64,000 nucleotides of DNA. Source: Rostratula benghalensis. Taxonomy: Eukaryota > Chordata > Aves > Charadriiformes > Rostratulidae. This document shows, piece by piece, positions 48,474 through 61,929 of the stretch. Under the pieces are notes generated by a model. It did not search any database and was not told the DNA's origin. It worked only from the letters and a program-made list of their open reading frames with translations. The translations under genes and the position numbers were made by a program. Each line of letters opens with the position of its first letter. The stretch's first letter is position 1. The DNA is taken from positions 6,828,607-6,892,606 of the forward strand of contig VXAI01000020.1 of assembly GCA_013399305.1 (NCBI GenBank). The letters are read 5' to 3'.

Positions 48474-50860
48474 AAGAGATAAACCATTCCTGCCTTAAAA
48501 GAGAGAACTGCTACAGCTAAAGTCAGTTTTAGATGGTGTTTGCTTAGTGCTTAGTTGGATTTTTGTCTTTATTTAATTAGTCGGTTTCCTTACACATGTC
48601 CAGAATTAAGGTAAAATTGCATTAGTTTGAAATTTCTTAATTGAAGATTTTGGGAAGGCAGATAATTAAATAAAGTGGAAGCTATTAAATTACCAAAGGA
48701 CTGAAAATCTGTGAGAACCTGAAAATATATAAAGAAGAAATAATGAAGATCAACAGTCCCCAGAATGCTTTTAGGTAGGTTTAGACACCCCTGAACATGA
48801 AAGGTGACAGTAATTAACAGTTTCTGTTACACATCTTGATGACTATTTACCAGTCACCACAAACAGTGCCTGTTTACCAGCCACCATTTTAAAATGGTTG
48901 CTATTCCCCTGGGAAATTGAAGATGAACCACATATATGTAAAAGAGGGGATAATGTGTGAAGTACTTCTCATAGCCTCACAGTACATTAAAGCTAGATCC
49001 TACTTTTGGACAGAATTACAGATGACTTCTAAAAACAATCATCCCACAAATAATTTTTAAATCATAGCATGGGCTTTTAAATATGAGAATATATGATTCC
49101 ATTGAAAAGAATAAGTTACATTTTTAATGGAAAGAGAAGATATAAAAGGAGACCGCATCTTTTAATTGAATGGAAGAAGGAATGGACTCTCACACTTGAA
49201 CTCCTTTCTTGCCAATTTTCCCTCTACATGGATCCTGGGGAGAGGTGGGAATTGTGCCATTTCTATATTTCTTTTGTTTCCATTAGTTCCCTTGCTCTAT
49301 ATTCTTTTGGTAAATGAGGACACTACAGATTTTATATTCCTACTGCTAACTCCCTTCTCCTAATCTTTTTGAAACTTTCGAAATGGAACTGATTTCTGCT
49401 TCATTTGAGAGAATTACAGCAAGGAGCCTGAGTCTGCCTATGCCAGACTGAGTTCTTTAACTGTCAGCAGCCTGTGGCTGTGTATTGTGAGAGCTGCCCT
49501 CAGAGTAGGATGCTTTTTCCCTCCATTGCATCTTGTTCACTCCATTGTGTCCCTCTATAGTTTTTCTACACGCTGTAACAGTGAGTCAGTGTCTACTGAA
49601 GAGCATAAACGCTCCTGGTAACTTTTAATAATGTAGAAAGCTTTCTATAATGCATTCTTTATCACTGTTCCCATCTCAAAAAGTCTATAAAAGAGGGTAT
49701 CCTGAACCATTTTGCCAAGTGGAGGTGCCGAAGCTTTGAAGTGTTACAGAAGCTTTGAAGTGTTACAGTTTTCAGTGAAAACAACAGTATATTCTTCTGC
49801 TCAAGAGACTTAGAATATCTTCGTTTCTCAATCTGTTCAAAGCTGTGAAGTAGAAAATACACTTAGACATTTTTTAAAATACTTGTGTTGACTTTGTGCA
49901 ACCTGTACAGCAGAGATGATTCAGAGAAATAAGAACAGCACTGACATAACGAATTAAAGACAGCAGGCTATCCTTTGCTTGGCCAATGATGAAAACTCAT
50001 ATATTTTGGAATCAAAAGCTTCTTTGGCATCCTTGGGTTACTTAACACACAAAATCAGTGAGGCATATATGTTTACTAAATTGAGAAAAGTATTAACAAT
50101 AGAGAAAAAATACAACAAAATAAAGAGCGAACCTCATAGGTTAGGCTACAGTAGATCAGACATAATTTTACAGCAAAATTACAGGCACAACTGTTTAGAA
50201 AGCTTCTACAATATAGCAATTTATGAATTTGATATATGAGATAAAAAGTCAACCTAACCCAACTAAGCTGAAGTGCATTTAGTGTGTCTATGGGGGAAAA
50301 AAATCAAACAAAAAAAAATTGCAATCATAAAGATTCAACCAGGTAGGACAAAATATGGAGGAGGAGGAGAGTGCAGGAATTTAATACATTCATAATCTAC
50401 CTTACAGTCATGAAACCAAAATTGTTTTGTCTCTGTATTCCACACAAATATTTGCTTATTCAAGCTACCTGAAATACTCACAATAGTATATTAAAATCAC
50501 TAGAGTGAGCAAAAGCACAAAGATGCTAATGCAATTTCATTATCATACAGATATTATTTGGGGAAAAAAAAAAACAGACAGGCTTTCCACATTGAAGCTA
50601 ATGGTCCTCTCTAATAGCGGGGATAATGGGACTGCAAAGCTACTGATACAGCCATTGCAAATCGGTGCTTGCTGCATAGCTCAGACTCTCTCTGTTACAA
50701 CAGGTGCCAGTGTATACTGCTGAAGGATTAATCATAATATTTATATATAATTAACCATTACAGGAAAACGTATCATGCCAGATTTGACAGCATGAGAGAG
50801 GTGAGGCTGCTGCAGCCCCATGCCCACAGGTTCAACCAGTAGTGTGGCTGAAGATGTGAT
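48474..50860. other. Gene-free unique stretch, 2.4 kb
   Basis: No exon or repeat family is recognised. It includes a perfect 19-bp tandem duplication (49731-49768). Open frames of 62-86 codons have no recognisable motif. Confidence 0.5.
49731..49768. repeat. Perfect 19-bp tandem duplication
   Basis: AAGCTTTGAAGTGTTACAG occurs twice, back to back, with no mismatch. Perfect identity suggests a recent slippage event, and the locus may be polymorphic in copy number. Confidence 0.97.
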
Positions 50861-51130
50861 CCTGGTAACACACACACAGATGCAACATGTATGTACATGT
50901 ATACTCACACATGGACACACAGGGCACTTGTGAACACAGACAGCACCAATGGCCTCATCCTGCCCCCCTCTCTGGCTGAGCAGCATGGAGGTCCACTAAT
51001 CTCTCTGTATGTATGTATATATATGTATGTGTGTACATACATATATATTATATACTTATCCATATGTCTTAAGTACTCTTACATGTATGTGCACTTACAG
51101 ACATATGGATAAGTATATAATATATGCACA
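50861..51130. repeat. CA/TA/TATG microsatellite cluster with hairpin
   Basis: This is a composite of CACACACAGA-type, ACATGTATGTACATGTATA-type and TATGTATATATATG-type runs, interrupted by about 80 bp of less repetitive DNA (50930-51005). At its right end, 51043-51069 and 51099-51125 are exact inverted 27-bp arms around a 29-nt spacer. Open frames on both strands here are low-complexity artefacts. Confidence 0.9.
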
Positions 51131-51139
51131 TATGTTCAG

Positions 51140-51410
51140 TGTGGATGCCTCCAGTAGCTGGGCTCAGACACTGCAGCAGGCTGCCCAGCAGTTGTCCTTG
51201 CATTCCAGTCCCCCAGTTGCAGGCATCTGGGCATATGAGCTCCCAAGGTTGCAACTCCACTCCAGCTGCTGGTATGGACCATGTAACTGGTCTGCACTAG
51301 TGCAAACACACCTGTGTGTATGACACAGGGCTGGCCAGGATTCCCCAGGTCCCATAGCCAACCCATAGCTGTTTTTCCACATTAAAGTTGTAGTTCTAAG
51401 CCACATCAGG
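51140..51410. other. GC-richer block beside microsatellite
   Basis: About 270 bp are markedly richer in G+C than the surroundings, with many CAG/CTG words and almost no CpG. Several overlapping frames on both strands are open for 63-104 codons, which is a consequence of the composition. No repeat family or protein motif is recognised. A diverged retroelement or a CpG-depleted old exon or pseudogene cannot be excluded. Confidence 0.3.
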
Positions 51411-54400
51411 ATAGTGTAGTCTGCAAATAAGCAACATTCATAAAAGGTGACTTGATACCTTGCAAGTAGTTCTAAAAGTATTTAAATTATTGCTGGAAAT
51501 AAATGAGCTATTGCCTTCTGACAACAAAAAAATAATTAAAACTAGTTATTCAGAGCTTTGGGTTATTTTGCTTATCCTCTTCTGAAAACTTTGAATAATG
51601 ACACATATCAGACTGTAAATTTAACATGAATTACCCTGAATGTTCATTTGGGCTGCATACATACTCCCATTATCTTAATCTGTGTTCTATATATCTTCAT
51701 TCAAACTTGCCTTACTTGTGGTGTCATTGCAGATTGATGCCTTGTGGTGGCTTCTATTGCATAGCTGCAGCTTCTTATGAATGAAAGTATAAATTGTTCT
51801 CAATCCACATAGACATCCATTTTGTTAACCTGGAGAACACTGAAATTCCCTTTTGCCAAAAAACCTTAAGTGCATGTTTCACAGAGGGACAAAATGGTTG
51901 CATTGCTACAAGGGGAAGGGCTTGCAGGTTGGAGATCAATTGCTTCTGTGGTGCTTGCTTGCTCTGGACATGGAAATAGAAGGACACAGGCTGGTCTATC
52001 TCCTGTAGATATTACAACTCTCTTGGCTGGCTTGTTAGGTAAGATGGAAACCTGAACCCAGAGTGTCACTCCAGGTCCTTCATCATTCCTTGGCAAGAGA
52101 AAAATAGCTGCATGGCACTCTAATCCTCTTCTTATGACATCTGTGCAGCATCAGGAGGACAGACTGGGGACTTAGCAAATTTAGATTTAAGACAGATCTA
52201 CAGAGCCTGTTTCTCGCCCCCTTCTCCCCAGACATTTCTTGACAGGATACGTAAGTTCTCAAATCCCATGACACATTTCAGCCAATCACCCAAAACCTTT
52301 CCTTCTTAATCTCTGCCAATTGAAGAAACACCTTTGTATTACTTTGATTGGCACAGTTTGTATCAGCCAGCATCTAGCCCTTGAAGTCATAACTTGAACT
52401 TCTTCCTTAAAAAAATCACAAAGTTATCAGTGTCCTGGCTCACTACTCTGTATTAGCTGTGAGTTAAAAACCAGCTTGGATTGTATGAATGTGATATGAG
52501 AATCAAAATGAGCAAGACCAATCACAAGTTTCACAGTGCAGGAAGTTTGCAGGGAGCAGCTATTCCATTCTTTTGGTTTTGATTAGGGATTGAATGTGTG
52601 CAGGAAAGTTCCTTAATATTGCATTGTAGTTGATTTTGTTGAAGCCCGACTGATTATTCTGTAATTCTGTATATAGCCTGGAACTTAGAACAGACAAAAA
52701 AGAACAGCATGAGAGTGGGGTGCAGCGGTAGTATCCTGCTGCTCAAAATGAAGAAGTAGGAGGCAATCAGCCTTGAGAGAAAAGCAATTTGTCTCAGTGC
52801 AAAGGGAAGTGCTTCTCCTCCTGTACTTCTTAGTGGAATGCCTTGTATTTTACCTGCTCTGTTCCTTTCAGTCTCTGTGTAGAGGCTATGTGTACAGAGT
52901 GGTGTTGCCCCTGCACGAGCTGACTAGGATAGAGACCATAACTCTACTTTGCCATTATGCAGGTAAAATGCACACACACAGACGAGGTAAGTCACCTTTG
53001 TGAGCAGAATTAGGGGCCTGAATCCTTCATTGTGCTCTTTCTTCACCCAGACCAGAAGGGAACTGCATCCTCATCCTTACTTTGTGAAACCAGTACACGG
53101 CATTGCTTCTGTGCCCCGAGGGAGGATCTGAGGCCCCACCAATCTTTACAAGTAAATCAACATGCAAGAGCTATCATAATCTGTACATCTACTGTTTATT
53201 TGCTTTATTTTCTTCTTTTCCACTGTGTTCATATTTCTTACATTCCTCCACGTATTAATACCATTTCATCGTACTTAAACTGTTGCATCAAACCCCTGCA
53301 ATCTTCTTGTCACCCCAAAGAGCTTTCTGGCATGCAGTAAGATACTGGAAAACACAGAAGACTCGAACCCTTAAAAGCACTAGGAATGTGTCACACAAAG
53401 CTCAGAGTACAGAGAAGTGAATTTTTGTATGTTCAAACAAAAACTTTAAAGTGTTTACCTAGCCAGCAGAAACAATTGAGTTTATATCCTGGCTATCATG
53501 ATTAACTGCTACAGAATTTAGATATTCATTATCTGAAAACAAGTAAAATAAATTGAAAAAAAAACCCAACCAAAACTGTTTAAACATAGCCAACTACATA
53601 CTGCTAAAGTTTTTCTTATGTTTACATTCTCATAAACTGTGTGTGATCTTGTTTTCATTTAAAGAAATATGAGTGTATTTGGACTCATAATGTTACTGGG
53701 AAGCTGTATGAACAGATGCCTTGGAACATTATGTTGCTATGGAGGAAATTTAGCAATAAAAACATAAAAGCTATCCTGGAACCAACAGAAAACATGTTTT
53801 GTCTGCGTTCAAGTCCCTAACAGTAGTGAATATTGGAGATGACCATACTTATATGCAAGCCCAACTATCTTTGCCAGTACGAATATTGTAGCTTTTTTTG
53901 TGAATGTGCTGCACTGATCAAGAGTATCATAATATGTTTTTACCTTAAATATGGGATATTCCATTATTCTTTGTTTTCCCTATTTTTAAAAATGTTTAGT
54001 GATCCAACTGATGGTTATTTTCTATCTCAATGTAACACATTATTTCCTTTAATTTCTTTTCCCTTTCCATTTTCCTTCCCTTTCCACTCTGTTTTGCTTT
54101 GCATTCTCTGCTGAAAAAAAAGTCGTGGATTCCACATTCATATATGCTGTCTATTTAAATACATACCAAATGTAAAATGAGATGGTCAAACAATGCACTA
54201 TACAATCTTCCTTTCCAGGAAGAGAAAACTGGAAATGATGCTCTATTTTTGAGAATCGTTTTCTCAAGAAAATCAAGTGAACAAATTATCTTTCTCGATA
54301 TTCTTCTACGTACTCTCAATATTCTTCCTACATAGAAAGTTGCATATTTCCATACCTTATGTGAATAAAAGTACTCATATATTCAAAAATATGTGGATTA

Positions 54401-54675
54401 TCATATCTAAGGTATGAGAGGTCGATGTATATCACAACATCATAACTGATGCTAAATTCAGCAAATACAAGCAACTGTCCTCTGTGCAGATATTAAAAAA
54501 ACCCCAAAAGTAGTAAACTACTGCAGAAAGATGAACTATGACAATTGCAGTTTGAAGCAAACAAAAGGACTCACAGTCACTTTCTTATAAGTGTAGCCAA
54601 ACTTTCTTGAACTGTTTCACTTAGTCTGTACACTCAAAACTAGCCCAAAACCAAAGTTGCAGAAAGTTGTTTCTG

Positions 54676-54813
54676 CATTTTATATATATATACATAAACC
54701 ACATGTATCTATATATATTAGGTGTATGTGGGTGTCTATGTCTATCTGTATTATACATATACATACACACTAAATTGTCTGTGTGTGGGTAGGTCTGTAT
54801 ATATTCACACTAT
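54676..54813. repeat. TA/TG/CA microsatellite
   Basis: TATATATATATACATA, TATCTATATATATTAGG and GTGTATGTGGGTGTC-like runs follow one another, ending in TGTGTGTGGGTAGG and TATATATTCACAC. It is similar in style to 6236-6325 and 50861-51130. Confidence 0.85.
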
Positions 54814-55169
54814 CAGACTATTCATCATTTCATCATAGATGTATTTCATATGAAAATATTTAGTGACTAAATGTTATTAAGTTGTTGGAATAATTTTAAT
54901 TTGCAGCAGATTTTTAAATTATTTTTGTTTTGATTAAACTGTGCTGGAAATCTTAATAAAAATGGGGGAATTCTTTTCCAAATGCCTGTAGATTGTCAGC
55001 CATGATTTTTACTTTGTAGTGAAGTATACTTATCTACAAGAATAAATTAGTCATGACTGCATGGCATTCAGGAAGCTTTGGGCTCTAAAATTGGCTATTT
55101 CCACCTGAGGACACAAATGAGCAAGGAAGGATGCCAGTAAAGAAATGTGTGTTGCAGCTGAACCGAAAT

Positions 55170-55660
55170 AGATATAAAAACGGCTTGTAAGCATTGGCTG
55201 TGGAGACATGCTGCTACATCCCTCAAGCAGAGCCGTTGTTTATCTTCAGGGGGGAGATTTGAAGAGTGGGTTTACTTGCCCACGTCAGACACTTCAGAGC
55301 AGTTTTTAATGGAGTCCTGCGATACCTTCCAGCAGACCAACCTTACAGCAAAAGATCATTTCAGCCATTTTTTTGGCAATGTCACTTGAGAAGCAGAACT
55401 CCTCAGGATCACAAAGGAAAAAAAATGAACACAAACATTTGAATTCAAATAGTGCCCCATATCTATCAAATACAGAGGTATGCAGTATTTCCAATCTCTT
55501 TGGTAGCATATTTTCTCTAACTGGGAATTGCAGTGCAAAGTGTCTAAATATGAACTTATTTTTCGATTCTGTCTCTACAGCTATTTGCAGTAAAAGCAAA
55601 ATCTACTAACAAACATTTCATCATTAATGATGCATTGCAGCTTTTACTAATGGAATAAAA
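55170..55660. other. Possible conserved non-coding segment
   Basis: The sequence has balanced composition and is free of recognised repeats. It includes CATCATTAATGATGCATTGC near 55618, whose CATCATTAATGATG core is a 14-bp perfect palindrome built on an ATTA/TAAT pair. Three mutually overlapping open frames (55306-55599 minus, 55356-55538 minus, 55373-55609 plus) cannot all be real. None has a recognisable domain. Confidence 0.18.
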
Positions 55661-56619
55661 ACCATAATCATCTGTTGAAAACCACCTCCTATGTGAGGCT
55701 AATTTATCATCATTTTGAAGAATCTAAGGGGAGAACACATGCAAACTAGTAGGACAGAAAAACTTAGAATGTTTTCATGATGGAATTTTTTAGTTACTTT
55801 TTTCATAAGAGCAGCATAGGAGCTTTTTTATATTGCCAAGCTCCAGAAATTTCCCTCTGCACTTTTTCCTGACCTCCTCTTGCCTTAATCAGGTGTTGGT
55901 TTCTGGAACATAAATAGTAGTCTTTTCTTCTTCATGTCCTCCTTTAATACAGTCAGTTTTAACACTCCAAATATCCTTTCATTTATAGATATAATTTATC
56001 TAGATTTATGTAGGTCAATAACTGAATACTCTGTAGATTAATTAAAATGAAATATTTCTGTATATCTGGTACGTTTGCTTAAATATAGTTTTTCTTAACT
56101 AGCTGAGACTGGGGCTGGGTTGGATTTTTTAACAAAAAAATCCCCAAAATTATTATCAATGAGCACAGAGTATAAACCAGACCACCTGCATAAGGGAGAG
56201 GAAGAGGATGATTTAAATATTGTTACTTAATAATTCTTCTTATGGAGACGACTAATAAATGAGTGCTGACACTTTTTATTGCTGTATAAACACAAAGAGG
56301 GTACTAGCTAAGTGTTAGACAAGACATTATTGGCAAACTGGGTGAGAAGAACATAGAAACTCCTTATCCATCACTACGTGTTGAGTGTACTTGCCATGGA
56401 TTTAATAGACACTTTAACTCTGTGAAATGCATAGGAGATTAAATTTTGGGACTTAAATAGCTATACAGTAGCTACTCTTATTATTTATTTTAATTTTTAC
56501 AAATTATTTTTAATTTCAGGAACTTAAAGCTATGTTGATAAAGATTCTGAGTACAGACCAAAAAAAAAAGGTCACCATGTGGCAGTGGTTCCACACAGAT
56601 CACTCTGACCCACTGTCAG

Positions 56620-56633
56620 AAAAAAAAAAAAAA
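56620..56633. repeat. Poly-A tract
   Basis: Fourteen A residues follow GACCCACTGTCAG, and a shorter A-run lies at about 56560. No retropseudogene structure is seen upstream. Confidence 0.9.
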
Positions 56634-57374
56634 GTAGATAGAATGCCAGGTACATCATAATGAATGTATCACTATATACAAATTAGTTAAATTTCCATTA
56701 AAGTTAGCTGTGGGAGACAGCTGCAACTATAACGTAAAGATAAATTCAATCCCTTTAGGTATCCTTTAAGCAAATGCTTGCTGTGACTCAGGGTTTTTAA
56801 TATTATAAATTTGGGCTATCTCCAATACAAAGGAACTTGCTGTATTTCTCACATGATTGTACAGGTGCATCAACAGAATAATATGTGAAAAAAATCAAGC
56901 TGTTTTTTAGAGACCAAAATTAATATCATACCAGTTCATGCCTCAACTCAAGTTCTGCAGTGGATATTCTCAGTCTTTCCATATCTCTCACCTATGCACC
57001 ATCCCTTCTGGTGAAAGTTACCATTAGCTCTCCCTCAGGCAACTTTCTAGTCAACTTTTCTAACACCGCTGAAGAAGAAAGTATCTGGCTTAGAAACTGA
57101 GGACTGTGTATGTAATGCCTGGTTTATGGTTAAATAACAGGTGAAAAAAGTGAGATAGATAGGTCTGACAGGATAATAAATACATTAAGCAGCATATTTT
57201 CAACTCTTCATTGTGATGAAATGCAGATTCTACTCAAGAAGAGAAAAATAAGAAGGGTTTTCTCCCCTCCTCTGATTAAAAGTCTATCCAGTAAGACTGC
57301 ATGTGCCACGTTCTGGGAAACTTCCAGCTCTCCTTAAGACTTACAACATCACTACCTTCACATAATTCTAAGAA

Positions 57375-57480
57375 ATTAAGGCTAGCTGTGCTAATCATTA
57401 GAGCTGTGTTTTATTAAGAAACAGCAGGTATTAATCAGGCGGTTTTACTTAACAGGTGAATCTCATTAACATGGCATATG
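57375..57480. other. Possible conserved non-coding segment
   Basis: About 105 bp contain closely spaced CTAATCATTAG, TATTAATCAGG, CAGGTG (E-box type) and CTCATTAAC words. The combination resembles a vertebrate enhancer core in style. It is unverified. Confidence 0.15.
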
Positions 57481-60400
57481 GGAACAATTTACTGGGTTTT
57501 TATGTATTAGTTAGTTATAGTATGGAGGTAGCCTAGATATTCCTGCTGACTGCACTTTCTAATGAGTTATGGTTTTCTTCCTTTTAAAATTTGTGTCTTT
57601 TAATGTTTATGAGGAAATACCAACATAAAGAGATTTTTTTTTGTAAAAAAAAAGTCAGTATTATGTGTTTCTAGTGTGATTACTTCTATAAACAATTCCC
57701 ACCAATATCGTCAGCTACCTCTAATAAGCCAGACCAAATCTAATCTCGTAAAACATAGACCATTTTTGTCCTTTCATTGATTCTATAAAAACTTCAGAAA
57801 TGAATCACCCAACTCTGCCTTTATTCCACTTCCAGTATGGAATTATAATAATAGATTGGTTAATTGAGGGCTTAATTCCTAGTTTTATCTCTTTCCTTAA
57901 GAAAATTTAATTCTGTTGCACAAAAAAAGAAATAGCTTTGCTGTAGTAATCTTTTGTTTACATCTTCTAATGTGTTGCCTTTAGAGGCAATTCAGAGCGT
58001 CCAACTTTACTGCTATAAATCTTCTTTTGATTTTTCCACACAAATTTCTCAGAAGAATTAGCATACTAGTAAGCTACTTACTGAACATAACACTGATTAA
58101 TATTAACTTTCATCATTCTTCTCTATAGATCTACGTCAATCAGGAAATTTTCCTGTATTTTCTACAGTCTGATACATACAGAAGCTGTGTCAGGTAAACA
58201 TTTATGTAACTAAAATAAATGGCTTCTTATGCCAGAGCATTCCGAGTCTCACCTTTATAGTACATTTGCTTGAATATATTTTTAAAAACTCATATTTGCT
58301 CCTATATGTAAGTGTCTAAAAGCCAATAAAATTATATTTAGCTTAAGATTGAAAAGACATGGTTATTTTTCTATAAGATATTTCCTTTTCTTCTGGCTTT
58401 TTGTCTGTCAATATACGTCAGGGTAGCTCTGGAAGAAACAGGTAAGATCTTGTCTTATTAAAAAATAATCTCTTTTTAACTTCTAAAATTAAAAAACAGA
58501 ATGAAGTTCCTTGGGGACAAGAAAACCCAAATAAAACAAACATTCTGGATACTGTTAATATCTACAGTGATATCTGGAAAAAGCAATCACTTGGAATAGC
58601 TTGGCCCCTCCTTCTTCCTTGTTTTTCAACCCCCCACCCCCAGCAAGTGCTGAAAAGAGAAGAGCTCTTACCCACAAAAGCCAGGTTTTATTAGAACAGA
58701 AACAAGCATGAGTAATACTTCTAAAATGCTCACTTTTAAAATACCTGTGAAAAAAGAAGTCAAGGTGAAACAGAACAGGAATGAAAGGCTTTGTAAATAA
58801 ATGTCTCCTAGCTGTGTCCTCTTGCTGTGCACGTCCCCTCTCATGGGCTTATTCCCAGACTTACTGACTTCTGAGCTGCAGCAAATTCCAATTCCTTGTG
58901 TCCCAAAGAACTCTTCATTTTTGTCTGCTTCTTAGCTAAAATCAGGGAGACTTATTCCCTGGGGAGTAAGTGGCTATGGGGAGAGAAGGTACTTCATATC
59001 TGCTGCTTTATAGGGCATGCTGTTCAACACAAGGTGCAGGAAGCTGGCTGCCCATCCATACTACTTATGCTATCTAACAGGACTCTAAATAAGATAGTGA
59101 AATTGTTACTCTTTATCACAAGGTTAAACTGGAAAAACAATTACTTGCTTTTAAAACATCACAGAAATATTTTCCTTGGAAAATCCTTCTGATTTCTGCT
59201 TCTCAAATTTAACTTCAAGGAAATTTTACACATTGCTGCAGAGATCAAATCACTTTAGATGGACTGCTTATAGCAGACTTTGAAGCCATAAAGAAATTAA
59301 AATTAAAATTTTCACTTCCCTGCCATTTGCTTCACTGTCTTCAGTACAGCCAAAGTCTTGCAGTGGAACTTCTATATTAATGGAATTTATAACAAATGCA
59401 ATTTCATTTATTATTTTTTTTTTAAAGGATGATGTTTTTTAACACTTCAACCAAATTATCTAGGTGTTTTAGATATGAGTCCAATCTTTTACATAATGTT
59501 TTTTACAGTAACAGGACATTGTTGGTATGAATAATTTGTGTCTCCCCCTGTTTCTGTTTCTGCCAGTATTCAAACATTCAACACAATGCTCTGTGACTCT
59601 TAGGAGTGCTTCCAAAGAAGATGATGATGTCAATTAGAGCCACTTAATATATCTAGTGCTGTAAAATAGCCTGGCAGTTTTGGTTTATAGTCTTTAATTT
59701 TTTGGTCATTAATCCACTAACATTTATTTATTAACTGCAATATAGTTGTTATAACAACACAGAGAAGCCATATATTATACTCTTTCTTGTTCTGAATTAT
59801 CAAAGTTCCTTGTGTGCAGCTTAGCAATGTTTCAGTGCACTGTGTTTTATTTTACCTTGTGTATACATTTTGTACACTAAGTCAAGCAGTGCAAAATTTG
59901 TGGTTGAACGTTATATTAATGAAGGAATGCACATGCAGTTTAACCAAAGCCATTAGATAAACCTACAGTGAAAAAGGTGGCTGAAAAAAATTGGAAACAA
60001 AAATATTTGAAAGGTTTTACTTCTCAGGAAAATGAATGAACAAACGAACAAGCAGATAATGTTTTGGAACAAGGATTTTATTCTGTTAACAACCCAAATC
60101 TGTTAATATCTCAGCTTTACTTGTAAGACATTGAACCGTGCTGCTCTCACTTTTCTGTGGTATCTTTTCCCCATGTAAGTATCTCCGCACTTGCCACACT
60201 TAAGATTCAGAGAATAAACTACAGAGGTAGCAAAGTTTATCCTCTACCTGGTTTTACAGTCTCTCTAGTAGAATATGTAGACATAAGATCAAGGATACCT
60301 ATTCTACCCTAGGGTCATCTGCATAATTCCTCTAAAGCTGAATAGGAATTGTGTGCATACTGAGTGAAAACTACCCCTCTGGGGTAATAAAAAGGAGTTT

Positions 60401-61653
60401 GGTAAGCTCAGTGGAGAGGGAAAAGTGAGTCCCTTACATCTGAAGAGATATGAATTGTCTGGGGGAAAAAAATGTGTCTCACTTCTTAAAGAATATTGTG
60501 AATTTCCACATTAATGAACCCTATGTTTTCCTCCTTTAGCAATGATTTCCTCATAAAGGGTTTTCTCTGCAACTACTCTGAGGGAGGTAATATGTGTTTT
60601 GTTTTTACATCTAAATTTCCACATCACATAAAATAGGACCTTAAATTGTTCAGTTGCATCAATTTTATGTGTATTCTACTTCTGCGGGGGGCTGTCGCTT
60701 TCCAGTCTCTGATAAGTCACCTACCAGGATAGCAGCTATAATAAAAATCATAGTTTTTTATTCTGTCCTTTTATTGTAGTCTTAGCATAGTCTATATTTT
60801 ACCCTCATGTTACATTCTGAAGGTGAACTATTTCACAGAGTACTGTGGTTTGACATGTTCAGCTTCACCATTTGTCAGAGCTTAAGATTTCATTAAAGAA
60901 AACTTGAATTAAAACTTGTAAATAACTTCTAATCAATACAAATGCAAGTATCTTCTGGGTCTTTTGTTGCTTTCCAGTAGAACTATATCATTTGTTCCTT
61001 TTGTTTCGGAGTTTTGTTTGTTCTTTTTTTTTTCCTACTGCCTACTAATTCTAAAGATTAGCTTATAGCAATATGAGAGACACTGGTTTGCAAAACAATT
61101 ATTTTATTTTGTCATTCTAGCCTGATATTTTAGATTATTACTGTCTCCTTTTTTAGGGGTTTTTTTTTTTTGCATAATTCAACAGTGCAGACTGTAGCTA
61201 GTGAACTGTATTTCAGCTGATGAAAGATGCAAGATGAAAGGTGATGAAAGAGCAAGCCCTCCAGCTCAAGGTCATTTTACAAGAGCTAAACTGCAGGCTG
61301 TGTTCTGTGTGTTAGATTTTCAGATTTCAGGGAATGCAGAGCAATGAAGAACGGTGATTGTAAAATACATCCAACTTACCCTGTCCCGCTCTGCATCAGA
61401 GCCTCATGTAGCTGGGGGATGTCTACGTTGCTCTGGTCAGTTCATGTGAAAGAACATCTCCACATGCATAGCTCTTCCAAGGTTCTCAAGCTGAAACTCC
61501 CACATGGCATTATCTGTTTTGTTCAACAAAGTCACGGGAGATACTTTGTAGATATCTGGCACCAGGATAACTTTGCTGCTGATGCTGCCCATTTGGGAGA
61601 GGCACTGAAGTGTACTTGTAAGATGTCAAGACCTTTGTCCTTTTTCACAAGTT

Positions 61654-61685
61654 GGGTACATCTATTGTAGGGTACATCTATTATT
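61654..61685. repeat. Short tandem duplication (16-17-bp unit)
   Basis: GGGTACATCTATTGTA is followed directly by GGGTACATCTATTATT. It is a two-copy slippage product. Confidence 0.85.
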
Positions 61686-61929
61686 GAAAAGTTAATAGAG
61701 AAGGCTCCCTATCAGCAGTTCAGATTTCTTATGCTAGTGACCTTCTTTGGAAGGGGATAAGTATGTACCTCCCTGGAAGAGAACCAGAGAGAAGGTATAA
61801 ATTCAGTAATGCCCTCCTGAATTTTGACCTGTCCTAAGCCAAACTTTCTAGAGCATTTATTTAGGCTAAGATGAACAAACCACACAGATTTGAAAGATGA
61901 TTCCTCAAGGATGCAATCAAAGTACAGAC

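Larger units (their letters stand above)
51411..61929. other. Gene-free unique stretch, 10.5 kb
   Basis: No exon, RNA gene or repeat family is recognised. Contents include a microsatellite (54676-54813), poly-A tracts (e.g. 56620-56633), possible conserved-looking segments (55170-55660 and 57375-57480) and a small tandem duplication (61654-61685). Plus-strand frames at 53032-53340 (102 codons) and 61344-61670 (108 codons) show no known motif. A minus-strand 97-codon frame at 55306-55599 lies in the conserved-looking segment, but it overlaps two other open frames and has no protein signature. Confidence 0.5.

Noticed and set aside
61344..61670. 108-codon plus-strand frame as a gene
   Set aside because: No family motif, no promoter or splice structure, and length within chance expectation for 64 kb in six frames.
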